Positions 1-8,666 of a stretch of 64,000 bases of DNA are shown in pieces. Under the pieces are notes generated by a model. The model ran no database searches. It was not told where the DNA came from and saw only the letters and a list, made by a program, of their open reading frames with translations. This stretch comes from CAZOOK01 sp964581385 (lineage in GTDB: Bacteria; Pseudomonadota; Gammaproteobacteria; Nevskiales; Nevskiaceae). Both the position numbers and the translations under genes were made by a program. The stretch lies in contig CAZOOK010000030.1 in assembly GCA_964581385.1 (NCBI GenBank), forward strand, positions 1 through 64,000, in the 5' to 3' direction. Numbering within the stretch: the stretch's first letter is position 1; each line of letters begins with the position of its first letter.

Positions 1-120
1 GATGCATGGTTTGCGTACGCCCAGACCTGGCGCTGGCGACGAATTGTGTCGCGTGACTTCCGGACCAGGGTGGACTGAGACCGCCCAGCGCCAGGTCTGG
101 GCGTACGCAAACCATGCATC
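1..120. repeat. Hairpin palindrome, copy 1 (terminal repeat)
   Basis: Bases 1-36 and 85-120 are perfect reverse complements. They form a 36 bp stem around a 48-base core (37-84) that is not palindromic as a whole but holds short self-complementary pieces, for example CGAC at 37-40 with GTCG at 48-51. The core is the reverse complement of the core of copy 2 with a single mismatch. The form resembles parvoviral, poxviral or asfarviral terminal hairpins with flip and flop orientations. Assignment as a telomere is inference from the structure and from its place at the window edge. Confidence 0.85.
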
Positions 121-237
121 ACCTGGTACCATTTTTGGTAGGTGTGCGTTTTACTAATTGTCTTAAATTTGCTTAATTGTAAATGCAAACATAATAATTA
201 GAGCAATTAGTGTGCCGGCACGCCTACGAAAAGAGTG
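121..237. repeat. AT-rich imperfect palindromic spacer between hairpins
   Basis: This spacer is much richer in A and T than the rest of the window. ACTAATTG at 153-160 and CAATTAGT at 204-211 are reverse complements, and the flanking bases pair imperfectly with about one indel. The centre of symmetry is near base 182, which is also the centre of symmetry of the two flanking hairpins. An incompletely paired AT-rich loop is what covalently closed poxvirus-type genome ends carry. A single-stranded turnaround read through by sequencing would give this pattern. Confidence 0.6.
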
Positions 238-371
238 ACCAGGCGATGCATGGTTTGCGTACGCCCAGACCTGTGGCTGGGCGGTCTCAGTCCACCCTGG
301 TCCGGAAGTCACGCGACACAATTGGTCGCCAGCCACAGGTCTGGGCGTACGCAAACCATGCATCGCCTGGT
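238..371. repeat. Hairpin palindrome, copy 2, core inverted relative to copy 1
   Basis: Bases 238-280 and 329-371 form a perfect 43 bp stem; the 48-base core is 281-328. The core matches the reverse complement of the copy 1 core at 47 of 48 positions. Where the stem differs from copy 1 (CTGTGGCTGG here, CTGGCGCTGG there) both arms have changed together, so pairing is kept. The right flank (365-404) again resembles the flank of copy 1 at 121-160. Confidence 0.85.
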
Positions 372-415
372 AGCACATTTGGTTGGTGTGCGTTCACTCG
401 CAACATTTTTGGCGC

Positions 416-465
416 CAAATTCAAATTCAAATTCAAATTCAAATTTCAAATTCAAATTCAAATTT
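416..465. repeat. AATTCA hexamer tandem array
   Basis: About eight copies of a six-base AATTCA/CAAATT unit with one phase shift near the middle lie between the terminal hairpins and the first gene. No protein can be supported here. Short subterminal tandem arrays are common near the ends of linear viral genomes; any function is unknown. Confidence 0.8.
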
Positions 466-506
466 GGTGGTGTGCACGTGCACGTGTGTGTGCGCGTGTG
501 TGAGAG
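466..506. repeat. GT/GC-alternating simple sequence
   Basis: An alternating purine-pyrimidine tract containing GTGCACGTGCACGTGTGTGT, able in principle to adopt Z-form. It lies between the hexamer array and the first gene. From 507 to 560 nothing else is evident. Confidence 0.55.
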
Positions 507-560
507 AACAAAAAAAAGTCGAGGGTGGAGATACGCACACACGATCGCACGCACGCGACG

Positions 561-1046
561 ATGCGCGCGGCGACGCGCTCGCCGTCTCCTGCTCCGTCTA
601 CTGCTCTGCACGACCACGCTCGTCGCCGCGCGGCGTACCCGCGCGCGTGCGCGTCGTGGGTGCTCGAGGAGCGCAACCTCGCCAACCGCGAAGGCGTGCG
701 CGCGGCCATCGCGAGCATCGCCGGCGTCAAGGCGAGCATCGACGAGGAGAGTTCGTTCGACGTCTCGCGCGACGGACAGTACCGCGCGTACGTCGTCTCG
801 TCGAGGGCGCTCGTCGACTCGCGCCTCGTCGACGCCGTTCGCGCCGCCGTCGCGCCGTTCGGAGCCGACGCAGCGTTCGAAAACACCACCATCCTCGGAA
901 CTAGAATCACCGTCACGCTCCCAGTCGTGCACACAGCGTTCCTCGCGTGGATGGGGAGATGCACAGGCGTGTTTGCGTTTGCAAAGTTCGTCTTTGGCGT
1001 GCTCGCGTGCGCGCTCGCCGCGCACGTCTTTGTGACCGCGATCTAA
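561..1046 (+). CDS. Unrecognised protein with C-terminal membrane segment
   Basis: This 161-residue protein is the first gene inward from the terminal repeats. The N-terminus is Arg/Pro/Ser-rich, the middle is a soluble domain of unknown family, and the last 25 or so residues are strongly hydrophobic, suggesting a tail anchor. An ATG at 525 in the same frame would add 12 residues; I chose 561 because the conserved-looking sequence begins there. The stop codon abuts the stop codon of the convergent gene at 1047 within a palindromic TAATTA. No function can be assigned. Confidence 0.7.
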   Translation: MRAATRSPSPAPSTALHDHARRRAAYPRACASWVLEERNLANREGVRAAIASIAGVKASIDEESSFDVSRDGQYRAYVVSSRALVDSRLVDAVRAAVAPFGADAAFENTTILGTRITVTLPVVHTAFLAWMGRCTGVFAFAKFVFGVLACALAAHVFVTAI

Positions 1047-1886
1047 TTAGGTAAACCGAGCGCGTTTCGGAGGAGCCGAGCTCTCGTCGTCGATTTGCTC
1101 TCCGCGCGGAGGCGCGTCGTCGAGCGCGATGCTGATCACGATCGCGAGCAGGTGCGTCCGCGCGTACTCTTTCGCGCTCATCTTGAGCCCGATGTCGTCG
1201 GCCGTCACGTGCAAGCTCGACGCGAGCCCGGTGGTGAACTCGGCCGTCACGCCGCGGAACGTCGGCGCGAGAAGACCAAAGTCCTCCTCGGTGAGGCGCG
1301 CGCCGACATTGACGGGACACGTCACCGTCACGACGCGCGCGCGCCCGGCGTCGCGCGAGACGCGCACGCGCCGCCAGTACACTGGAAAGTTGCGGCGGCA
1401 GTGCTTGATGATCGACTGCACGCGCGCGCGCTCGTCGCCTTCGAGTCCGAACCCGTCGGCGTCGCTCGCGTCGAACGGAATGCGTTCATTTCGCGTCCTG
1501 ACGTTGAAGTTCTCGCTCTGAGACACGGCCAAAAGACCGTCGACGTCGCGGCGCGCAAACGCGTGAAGCACAAACGTCGAGCCGTCGTTGTAAAAGACGA
1601 CGCCCTCGCCGCGCGCTGTCCTCACAGCGCGCACGACGCGGTGCAGGTCGGCGAGCGAGATCGTCTGCGGCGGGGGAACGAGATCAAACGCGCACACTCC
1701 CTTGTCGTAGTCGATCTGGTCGCCGTCGGCGGCGCGACCGGCCAGAACGCGACGCACGAGCGTGTTGATGTCGACGAGTTTTTGACGCTCGCTCGCGCTC
1801 GTGCTCGCACTCTCACTGACGCCAGCAGACGGAGCAGCGGTGAGCGCGCCCGTCACCGCGTCGAGCACGCGCGCAAACACAGACAT
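1047..1886 (-). CDS. Unrecognised 279-residue soluble protein
   Basis: A complete reading frame with codon use like its neighbours. The N-terminus is Ala/Ser-rich, followed by a mixed alpha/beta globular region, and the C-terminus is charged and ends in a basic patch (PPKRARF) that could act as a nuclear localisation signal. It follows the coiled-coil gene on the same strand, 79 bases after that gene's stop, across a GAGCGAG-type repeat. I recognise no family or catalytic motif. Confidence 0.75.
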   Translation of the reverse strand: MSVFARVLDAVTGALTAAPSAGVSESASTSASERQKLVDINTLVRRVLAGRAADGDQIDYDKGVCAFDLVPPPQTISLADLHRVVRAVRTARGEGVVFYNDGSTFVLHAFARRDVDGLLAVSQSENFNVRTRNERIPFDASDADGFGLEGDERARVQSIIKHCRRNFPVYWRRVRVSRDAGRARVVTVTCPVNVGARLTEEDFGLLAPTFRGVTAEFTTGLASSLHVTADDIGLKMSAKEYARTHLLAIVISIALDDAPPRGEQIDDESSAPPKRARFT

Positions 1887-1904
1887 GGTCGATGAAGTGT
1901 GTCG

Positions 1905-1957
1905 TTACACTCGCTCTCGCTCGCTCTCGCTCGCTCTCGCTCTCGCTCTCGCTCCAC
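1905..1957 (-). repeat. GAGCGAG purine-rich tract after a stop codon
   Basis: On the minus strand this reads as repeated GAGCGAGAGC units immediately downstream of the stop codon of the coiled-coil gene at 1966. Similar tracts follow stop codons at 21212, 28923, 30411 and 42426, so it may mark mRNA 3' ends. It could also be only simple sequence. Confidence 0.5.
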
Positions 1958-1965
1958 TCCAAATC

Positions 1966-3864
1966 TCAGACCGCCGCGACGGCCGAGCGCGCGCGCACTT
2001 GCGCTCGCAGCCTGGTGATGGTCGCGTTGTGCTCCGCGATGAGCGCGTCGAACCTGCTTCTGGGCGCTCCGCTCGCGGCCGCACTCGCACTCGACGACGA
2101 GGTGGTCGCAGCCGCGGCCGCGGCCGCAGCGCGCGCATTCGCATCGGCGAGCTCGCGCGTGAGCCGCGCGACGTCCGCCTTGAGATCAGCGTTTTCTTTT
2201 TGCAGAGCGACAATGGTGCTCGTGGCGCTGCTTGCGGCACCGGCGAGCGCGTCCTTTGCATCGGCAAGCTCGGCGCGAAGAGCGTCCATCGACTTGGCGT
2301 TAGCTGCTTGCACGTCGTCGAGCTGCCGTTTGGCATCGTCGAGTTGGCGCTGAATGGAGTCGACGGCCGCCTTGGCGGCGCTGTCGAGACCGCTCTCTGC
2401 CGCCGCCCGCAAACGCAAAATCTCCTCATTGAGAACCTTGTTCGCTTCGGAGAGCTTGCGGTTTGCCTCCTTTTGAATCTTGAGATTCGCGTCCGCCGTG
2501 TCGTGCTTTGCGGCACGGTCGCGCAAACGCTCCAGATCTTCGAAGAGAAGTTCGGTGGTCGCGTAACCGGACCGTTGCAGTACGTTCTCCAAAACAGCAA
2601 CAGTCTCTTTTTGCGCCTCGTCTGCCTTTTTCTTCGCAATCGTAAGCCGCGTGATCGCGTCCAACGCCGCCATAAACGCCGCAGTGATCGCCTCGAGATT
2701 TTCCAAATTCGCCGGGACAATCTTCGGCTCTTCGCCAAGAGCCAGAGACCGTTGAATGTCGGCCTTGAACTTGACTCCCGTGTCGCGGAGCCTGGCGCTG
2801 AGTTCGTTGAGCTTGAGCAACGTATCGGCATTTTCTTGCGTGTATTTCGCGGCCTCCCGCCCCACGTTGTCGAGCGCCTCGCGCAACGCTCGAACGATGT
2901 CTTCGTGTTCTTTGACCGGCATCATTTGCAATTCGGCGTCGGCCACGGCTCGAGGAGAGAACGTAATCACCGTACTGGCGCCCTGTATGCTGATTGCGCA
3001 GCCAAAGGATTGGGCAATGGCGTTCTTCTGTGCTTCGAAAAGCTGACCTCGGAACGCCTCGGTCAGCGCCGCGGTCTGTTCAGCAGACAACTCCGTGCTG
3101 CCGAGAGAAACCGTGAGAAACGACCAGACCGCGCGCCACACGTCTTCAGCAGGAATGTCCTCTTTCTCTTCCTTGTCTGGAACGAACATGGAGATTTTGC
3201 CGTAGTCCTTGTCGATGCTCGCTGCGTTCAGAAGAGCGCAAACGAGGTACGTGTCGACGACGGGGTCAAACGCGCCCGCGCCCGCGTCCGCGCTCGAAAC
3301 GCCAACGACTAGGACCTTCGATTCGACCAAACGCGCGACGACATCCGCGCGACTGTACGAGATCGGCCGTTGCACGGGGCTCGCCCGGCGACGCAAGGGC
3401 TCGGGCTCGGGCTCAGCGGGAGGAGGCTCGGGCTTGGGCTTGGGCCCACCCTCACCCACCGGCGCGGGCGGAAGAACAGGAAGCTTGCCGGACGGCACAA
3501 CCACGGGCGGCTCGTCAGGCGGCTCGCCAGGCAAGGACTCCTGCTCATCGCTCTCCTCCGCCGTGTCGCCTTTTTCCGATTCCACGGACGGGGGCGGTTC
3601 TTGATTGGCGTTGCGTTCACGTTCCGCAAGCTCCAATTCTTGAATCTTCAGGAACAACCTCTTCCTGTCTGGAAGGGTGTACTTGATCTTTTTGGTTTTA
3701 CCGGTACCTTCGATGTTGTACGGGTCCGCCGATGCCACAGCTTCAATGTTGTCGTCGGTGATTCCGAAAAGACGGAGCACCTTGTTGATATCATCCAACT
3801 TCAACCTCTCTACCTCGCGAGATGTCAAAGCCAACGCCTCATCGCGCGTAGTTGGCGTGCTCAT
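1966..3864 (-). CDS. Large coiled-coil protein with Pro/Glu-rich linker
   Basis: This 632-residue protein has an N-terminal globular region (about 1-75) that may be helical and DNA- or protein-binding. A low-complexity acidic Pro/Glu stretch follows (about 80-165), then a second globular region (about 180-340), then a long heptad-rich coiled coil to the C-terminus (about 360-610) with a poly-Ala run. Such architecture fits a structural or scaffold virion protein, but this is inference. ATG 3864 was chosen; an in-frame ATG at 3909 would add 15 residues and nearly touch the upstream gene's stop at 3914. Confidence 0.8.
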   Translation of the reverse strand: MSTPTTRDEALALTSREVERLKLDDINKVLRLFGITDDNIEAVASADPYNIEGTGKTKKIKYTLPDRKRLFLKIQELELAERERNANQEPPPSVESEKGDTAEESDEQESLPGEPPDEPPVVVPSGKLPVLPPAPVGEGGPKPKPEPPPAEPEPEPLRRRASPVQRPISYSRADVVARLVESKVLVVGVSSADAGAGAFDPVVDTYLVCALLNAASIDKDYGKISMFVPDKEEKEDIPAEDVWRAVWSFLTVSLGSTELSAEQTAALTEAFRGQLFEAQKNAIAQSFGCAISIQGASTVITFSPRAVADAELQMMPVKEHEDIVRALREALDNVGREAAKYTQENADTLLKLNELSARLRDTGVKFKADIQRSLALGEEPKIVPANLENLEAITAAFMAALDAITRLTIAKKKADEAQKETVAVLENVLQRSGYATTELLFEDLERLRDRAAKHDTADANLKIQKEANRKLSEANKVLNEEILRLRAAAESGLDSAAKAAVDSIQRQLDDAKRQLDDVQAANAKSMDALRAELADAKDALAGAASSATSTIVALQKENADLKADVARLTRELADANARAAAAAAAATTSSSSASAAASGAPRSRFDALIAEHNATITRLRAQVRARSAVAAV

Positions 3865-3913
3865 TTCTTTTCGGCTCGCGTGTGCGTCGCGGACATAGAC
3901 GCGCGACATGCGA

Positions 3914-4654
3914 TTACCTCGACCTCGATCGCATTCTCGTTCGCGCTCTGTGCGCAGCGTCGGACGACCGACTACGTCTGCGACTGCGACTGCGTTCGTC
4001 GGCGAGAACAGGTCGTGCTCGCTCGCGTCGTGTGTCGAGGCCGAGGCCGCGCGCGATCGTCGCAAACGCGGCCAGATCGCGCCGCGCCACGTCGTCGTCG
4101 ACTCCCGACGCGCCCAACCAAACAACGAGGTCCACTGCCGCCACACACCCAGGCGCGTCGAGCGACCGGCAGAACACCGCGCGCTTGTCGTGTTCTCCGA
4201 TCGTCACGTCGATGCGCAGCGTGTCGGCGCGAATCGGGCACGTGCCGGTGTCAAACCCTGTGCGCACAACCTCCATGAAACGCGCGGCGCGTTCGACGTC
4301 CGTCGCGCACACGAGCACGCGCGCGTCCCAAACGCACGAGACCAGCGCGACCACGAGCGCCGCTGCCCACGTGTAAATCGTGCGCTCCATCCAGTTCAAC
4401 ACGAGCATCTGCGCGACGTCGGTCGCAGCCCACTCGTTGCGAACGAGAACAGCACGGTCACTCTTGTGCTCGCCGTAGACGAGCGACGCAAGCACACCGA
4501 TTGACGCGCGCATCACGCGTGTCCGGTGTGACGTGGTCGTCACACTGCGCGCCGCGCGCATCGCCGTCTCGCTCACGCGCTTCATGAGAGCGTCAGGGTC
4601 GGCCCACGGACGGAGCCCGGGCTCACGCTTGCGCGCCGCGAGCGTGACGATCAT
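3914..4654 (-). CDS. Unrecognised protein with hydrophobic centre and Arg-rich tail
   Basis: This 246-residue protein has a basic N-terminus, a hydrophobic segment near residues 90-110 that may be membrane-spanning, a middle alpha/beta region and a C-terminal tail of Arg/Ser repeats. It lies upstream of the coiled-coil gene on the same strand, 5 bases from that gene's alternative start. I considered a degenerate P-loop ATPase because of a beta strand followed by acidic residues, but no Walker A motif is present. No family assigned. Confidence 0.65.
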   Translation of the reverse strand: MIVTLAARKREPGLRPWADPDALMKRVSETAMRAARSVTTTSHRTRVMRASIGVLASLVYGEHKSDRAVLVRNEWAATDVAQMLVLNWMERTIYTWAAALVVALVSCVWDARVLVCATDVERAARFMEVVRTGFDTGTCPIRADTLRIDVTIGEHDKRAVFCRSLDAPGCVAAVDLVVWLGASGVDDDVARRDLAAFATIARGLGLDTRRERARPVLADERSRSRRRSRSSDAAHRARTRMRSRSR

Positions 4655-4757
4655 TCGTCACGCTCAAACTGTTCGCCTTGTGAATGAGTTGCGATGTGGG
4701 CGGCCACGCACCGTACGTTCTGGTGCGCGGCGCAAACCAAAAAGCGAACATCGACAA

Positions 4758-5909
4758 ATGGGCGAGCTCACGTTTGCGACCGTCGTGTGGTTCTCGTGCG
4801 CGCTGTACCTCCTCGCCGCGTACGTCCCCGGCGTCAAGTACAAGTTGCTCGTGCACTACTTTGAGGTGACGCTCGTCGTTGCAGTGTTCTTGGCGCTCAC
4901 GCCGTACGCGGTGTGGTTCTGGAGCGACGCGCGCACGCCCACCGACTTTCGGCTCGAACTCTCGGCGCCGTGCGTCGGCGCGTGCTGCCGCTCGCGCGCG
5001 AGGACAAAGAGGCGCGACCGAGACCCCATGACGTTCGTCACGCTCCTCGCCGTGGTGTGCACGCTCGTGTACATCGCCGGCGTGCTTCAAACGGCGTTGT
5101 GGTTCAACGAGTCGAACCAAGTGGCGTGGCCGTTCAACTTTGGAAACGTCCGCTCGCCGATGCTCCAGTCGTCGGCGTCGAACGTCCAAAAAGACTCGTC
5201 GGTGTGCTACAACCCGACCGGCTTCTTTGACGCGTCGCGCACGTTCGAGCAGGCGCAAGCGACCATTTGCGTCTACGACACGTCGACGCCAGCGGGGCGG
5301 TACGCGAGCTCGAACGGCCTGAAGATCTTGGGGTACCCGCTTCTTCCGAACTCGACCTGTCCCAACCCAAACGCTCAACCGTGCTCGGGGTGCGACCAGC
5401 TCGCTGGGAACTGGTCGGAGGGGTACCCGAACCCGGCGTTGTGCTTGCGCGACGGGTACTTCCCGTGTTTCAACTCGTCGCTGTACTTTGCGAGCAACTC
5501 GGCCCCCGGCCCGGGCGTGCGCGCGATCGACGGCCAGCTCGTCGGGATGGGGCCGTGCGGGTTCTGCCTCGCGGCGTGGCGCAAGCACTACGGGTACACC
5601 GACCCGTGGAACGACTACTGTCCCGACGCGACCGTCCCGCCGAACTCGGTGGTGTCGGCGAGCGACGACACGCTGTATTGCGGGAGCGGCCCCGGGACGT
5701 TCTCGATTTGCCCTCCTCCCGAATCGAACCGCTCTCCCGAGGTGATGTCGGAGGTGTTCACCGACTCGCTTCTCGTTCTGACGATTCCGATCTCGGACGT
5801 GGTGTACGTCGTGCTGATCCACCGCGCGTACACGGTGATTGCGTGGCGGAGGAGACGCGCAAAGATCGACGCCGAGCGGCGCCGGCTCGCTGGAATGTCG
5901 CCCGTGTAG
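4758..5909 (+). CDS. Polytopic membrane glycoprotein with Cys-rich ectodomain
   Basis: A 383-residue protein with hydrophobic spans at about 5-22, 31-55 and 92-113 and one near the C-terminus (about 335-357). Between the third and fourth spans is a roughly 220-residue loop with many cysteines, Asn-X-Ser/Thr sequons and Pro/Gly turns, as expected of a disulphide-bonded lumenal or external domain. The C-terminal tail is short and Arg-rich. It is probably an envelope or internal-membrane protein. An in-frame ATG at 4533 exists, but the preceding sequence lacks protein-like character and overlaps the opposite-strand gene. Confidence 0.8.
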   Translation: MGELTFATVVWFSCALYLLAAYVPGVKYKLLVHYFEVTLVVAVFLALTPYAVWFWSDARTPTDFRLELSAPCVGACCRSRARTKRRDRDPMTFVTLLAVVCTLVYIAGVLQTALWFNESNQVAWPFNFGNVRSPMLQSSASNVQKDSSVCYNPTGFFDASRTFEQAQATICVYDTSTPAGRYASSNGLKILGYPLLPNSTCPNPNAQPCSGCDQLAGNWSEGYPNPALCLRDGYFPCFNSSLYFASNSAPGPGVRAIDGQLVGMGPCGFCLAAWRKHYGYTDPWNDYCPDATVPPNSVVSASDDTLYCGSGPGTFSICPPPESNRSPEVMSEVFTDSLLVLTIPISDVVYVVLIHRAYTVIAWRRRRAKIDAERRRLAGMSPV

Positions 5910-5961
5910 CTCGCTTGCCCGTCTATGTTCACACGACGTAACGATTCTAAAAAAAAGAGAA

Positions 5962-7023
5962 ATGACGAGCGCTGCTCCTGGCTTTGCGTTGATCAAGCAC
6001 CCCGTGTGGTCGAGACACGTAGGGCTTTATTTTGGATTCGTTGTCACGGCCGACGGTTCAAACGTGGTCGTGGGGTCAGGCGATCGATACGCGATCATGT
6101 TGAATGCCGACTCTGGCGAGATTGACGCGAGCAGGGCATTCGGGGTACAAAACACCCATGCCGATTCGCTCTCTGCAACGTACGACACGCAGCAGTACGC
6201 CGTCATGACCGATCGAGGGCGTCTTGAGATTTGGGGAACGAACCCTGCCGGGGTTGTCGTACTTCAAAAACAGTTTTATCACTTCTTCCATGATTGGAAT
6301 GATGTTCGGATCTCTCCGGCTGGAAGCGTCGTGGCATTCATTCAAGGCGATTCTGTTCGAATTTGGGTTCCAAGCGAGTCCAATGTTTTGTTCCACGACG
6401 TGGTGCATGTTGGGAGCAAAGTCCGCGACGTTGCGTTTTCACCCGACGTCAAGACCTTGTTCGTGGCATGTGAGGATGGAGGTGTGGACGTGTACGACCT
6501 TGAACAAGAACGGTCGGTCCACAGATTTATGGACCACAACAACGACGTGTTGCGCGTGAAGGTTTCGCGCGACGGGCGTTGGGTCGTGACTGGATCGAGC
6601 GACAATACGGCAAGAATTTGGTCGACGCAAGAAGAGTACAAGACGAAACACGTTCTCCGCGGACACAGTTCCGCTGTTACGTGTGTTGCGATTTCGCATG
6701 ACTCGCACCTCGTTGCGACAGCATCGAACGATTGGACTGCGCGAGTGTGGGATCTCGAGAGCGGAGAGCTCTTGTCCATCATTGAGAACAGTTCTCCTAT
6801 TCGAGACGTGGAATTCTTTCCGGACAAATTTCGTTTGGCGACGGGGGACGTCGGACGGAATGTGCGCGTGTGGAGATGGTACGGGCGCATGAGCGCCCAA
6901 CTAGGATTGCTCGCAGCAGTCTCAGGTTTGCCGTCGTGGCGGGATATGTTCGGCGCAATGGCTGGCGGAGATGGAGACGGAGCGATTCGGGATCGCGTGT
7001 TTCGGATGGCGACGGGAGATTGA
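5962..7023 (+). CDS. WD40-repeat beta-propeller protein
   Basis: This 353-residue protein is made of WD40-type repeats. Clear units include SSDNTARIWS near residue 215, SNDWTARVWD near 260 and NVRVWRW near 300; the N-terminal blades are more diverged. WD40 propellers are protein-interaction platforms, often substrate receptors for ubiquitin ligases; no enzymatic role is expected. The gene is visibly lower in GC and uses more A/T-ending codons than its neighbours, which may indicate later acquisition. The start is preceded by an A-rich run (CTAAAAAAAAGAGAA). Confidence 0.9.
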   Translation: MTSAAPGFALIKHPVWSRHVGLYFGFVVTADGSNVVVGSGDRYAIMLNADSGEIDASRAFGVQNTHADSLSATYDTQQYAVMTDRGRLEIWGTNPAGVVVLQKQFYHFFHDWNDVRISPAGSVVAFIQGDSVRIWVPSESNVLFHDVVHVGSKVRDVAFSPDVKTLFVACEDGGVDVYDLEQERSVHRFMDHNNDVLRVKVSRDGRWVVTGSSDNTARIWSTQEEYKTKHVLRGHSSAVTCVAISHDSHLVATASNDWTARVWDLESGELLSIIENSSPIRDVEFFPDKFRLATGDVGRNVRVWRWYGRMSAQLGLLAAVSGLPSWRDMFGAMAGGDGDGAIRDRVFRMATGD

Positions 7024-7064
7024 AACCAGCCACACATCCACTCCACACCACGCCGCACCACACG

Positions 7065-8243
7065 CTACGCTTGATTGTCGCCGTCGTCGTGCCCCTCCAT
7101 CCCCTTGGTGACTTTGACGCCGGCGGCTTTGGCGGTGTCAAAGGCCTTCGAGAGCGCCGTGGTCGTTTTGCCGAGGGATTCGGACAGCCCGACGAGACCG
7201 AGTCCGGTCGCCGACATTGCAGACACCGATTCCTTGAGCGAATCGTACGCCTCGTTGAGAGCGGTCGCCGTGTCCTCCAACGCGCGAGTCCTTGCGCGAA
7301 CCGCGTCGTCGTCGCTCGTGCTCTTGCTCTTTTTGCTCTTGTCCTCTTCGTCGTCGCTCTTGTTGTCGTCGTCCACCTCGTCGTCGTCGTCGCTCTCGTC
7401 ATTGTACTTGTTCTTGTGCTTCTTTGCACGACGCGTCTGGGAGTCGGTGTACTCGTCCGCGTGGTCGTAATCGGAGTTCGCAAAGCGAAACACGACCGAG
7501 CTCGTCGCACCTGGGCGCCAGAATTTGTGTGGAGGTTGCACGTCGACAATCGGCAGAAACGTCACGCCGCGGTCGCTGTACTCCTCCACTCTGCGCAGAA
7601 GGACGCCGCGCGTCTCGGGTCCGAGCCACGTGTGGTCGATGCGCGACACCCCGCGTGCGTACTCGTTCATGCGCGCGCCGTATGACACGAACGTTCCGCG
7701 TCCAAACTCGCCGCGCTCGAACGCCACGCGCTCGATGCTGAGCGGGTACGCACGCATCCACTCGCTGAGTGAGCACGACACGAACAAAACGAACACCTCC
7801 GTTCCGTTGTACTGGGTGTGAAATGCGCGCAACAGATGGGTGGACGCGTCGCCGTACAAGACAACATCATCCGTCGCGTCGCACGGATCTTCGTCGAGGC
7901 GCAAGTACCGCACCATGAGGTCGAGGAAGGCGTTGATGTCCTTTCGCCACGTCGTCGAACCGAGCGACCACGGCACGACGAGGTCGAGGGTCTGCCCGAT
8001 CGGACACCCGCTGTCGTTCCACGCCTCGGCGTTGAAGGTCCTGGTGACCTTTTGGTACGCGCGCAAGATGAGCCCGCTCACGAGGGCGACGTCGTGCATC
8101 TGCTTCGGCGGAACGTGGTTGGCGAAATTGCACAAGCCGGTGACTGGCGCAACTTGCGCCAGTTCAGAGACCCACGTCTCGCGTACGTGGTGGTCGACGT
8201 CCCACTCCTCGGGCTCGGGCTCGGGCCCAGTCTCGGTCGTCAT
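7065..8243 (-). CDS. Unrecognised protein with Asp-rich hydrophilic region
   Basis: A 392-residue protein. Residues 1-250 form a globular domain of unknown family that begins after an acidic Pro/Glu leader. Residues 255-320 are a Lys/Asp/Ser low-complexity region with long acidic runs, and the last 70 residues are predicted amphipathic helix rich in Ala, Ser and Thr. ATG 8243 follows a T-rich run on the plus strand (A-rich upstream of the start). It ends convergently with the WD40 gene, 41 bases away. Confidence 0.75.
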   Translation of the reverse strand: MTTETGPEPEPEEWDVDHHVRETWVSELAQVAPVTGLCNFANHVPPKQMHDVALVSGLILRAYQKVTRTFNAEAWNDSGCPIGQTLDLVVPWSLGSTTWRKDINAFLDLMVRYLRLDEDPCDATDDVVLYGDASTHLLRAFHTQYNGTEVFVLFVSCSLSEWMRAYPLSIERVAFERGEFGRGTFVSYGARMNEYARGVSRIDHTWLGPETRGVLLRRVEEYSDRGVTFLPIVDVQPPHKFWRPGATSSVVFRFANSDYDHADEYTDSQTRRAKKHKNKYNDESDDDDEVDDDNKSDDEEDKSKKSKSTSDDDAVRARTRALEDTATALNEAYDSLKESVSAMSATGLGLVGLSESLGKTTTALSKAFDTAKAAGVKVTKGMEGHDDGDNQA

Positions 8244-8343
8244 TTTTTTGTCGAGACGAGATGAGTTGTGTCTGCAACCCGAACGCTCGTCCGAGTTGTG
8301 ACTTGCGCTTCCCTCACAACGCATCGAACCACTCGAATTCGTC

Positions 8344-8625
8344 ATGACCGGCGGCATCGTCGTCGACATCCTTTTATCTTCTATATTCTGGGTGGCGATT
8401 GCGTTTGCGATGATGGTCGTCACGATTCTGTACGATTTCGTGCGCTGGCGCGCGCAACAGCGCGGGCGAGATGAGCAAAGCGCATGGATCAAGAAGTTCG
8501 ACCCACTTTCGCGCGAGGGTCTCGATCTCGGCTGGGCTGCGAGTGTCGGTAAAAGTGTTCTCGCCGAAGTCGTGCGCACGCAACGCGAAGCCGAGGAGGC
8601 GTACAAACGATCGCAGCGGTTTTGA
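8344..8625 (+). CDS. Small single-pass membrane protein
   Basis: A 93-residue protein with one strong hydrophobic segment at about residues 5-31, followed by a basic stretch (RWRAQQRGR) that would lie inside, and a soluble, charged C-terminal half. This resembles small virion membrane proteins of large DNA viruses, although no family was recognised. It is divergent from the 8243 gene across 100 bases. Confidence 0.7.
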   Translation: MTGGIVVDILLSSIFWVAIAFAMMVVTILYDFVRWRAQQRGRDEQSAWIKKFDPLSREGLDLGWAASVGKSVLAEVVRTQREAEEAYKRSQRF

Positions 8626-8666
8626 ACGCGACGTACGTGTGTCGCAAAGTGCATTCACCAAAAACA

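Noticed and set aside
1..371. An insertion-sequence or transposon end
   Set aside because: No transposase, target-site duplication or single pair of terminal repeats; the nested palindromes fit a terminal hairpin better.
416..465. CRISPR array
   Set aside because: The hexamer units are contiguous, with no unique spacers, and no cas genes are present.
3914..4654. Packaging ATPase or terminase fragment
   Set aside because: A beta strand followed by acidic residues suggested Walker B, but there is no Walker A motif or other ATPase landmark.
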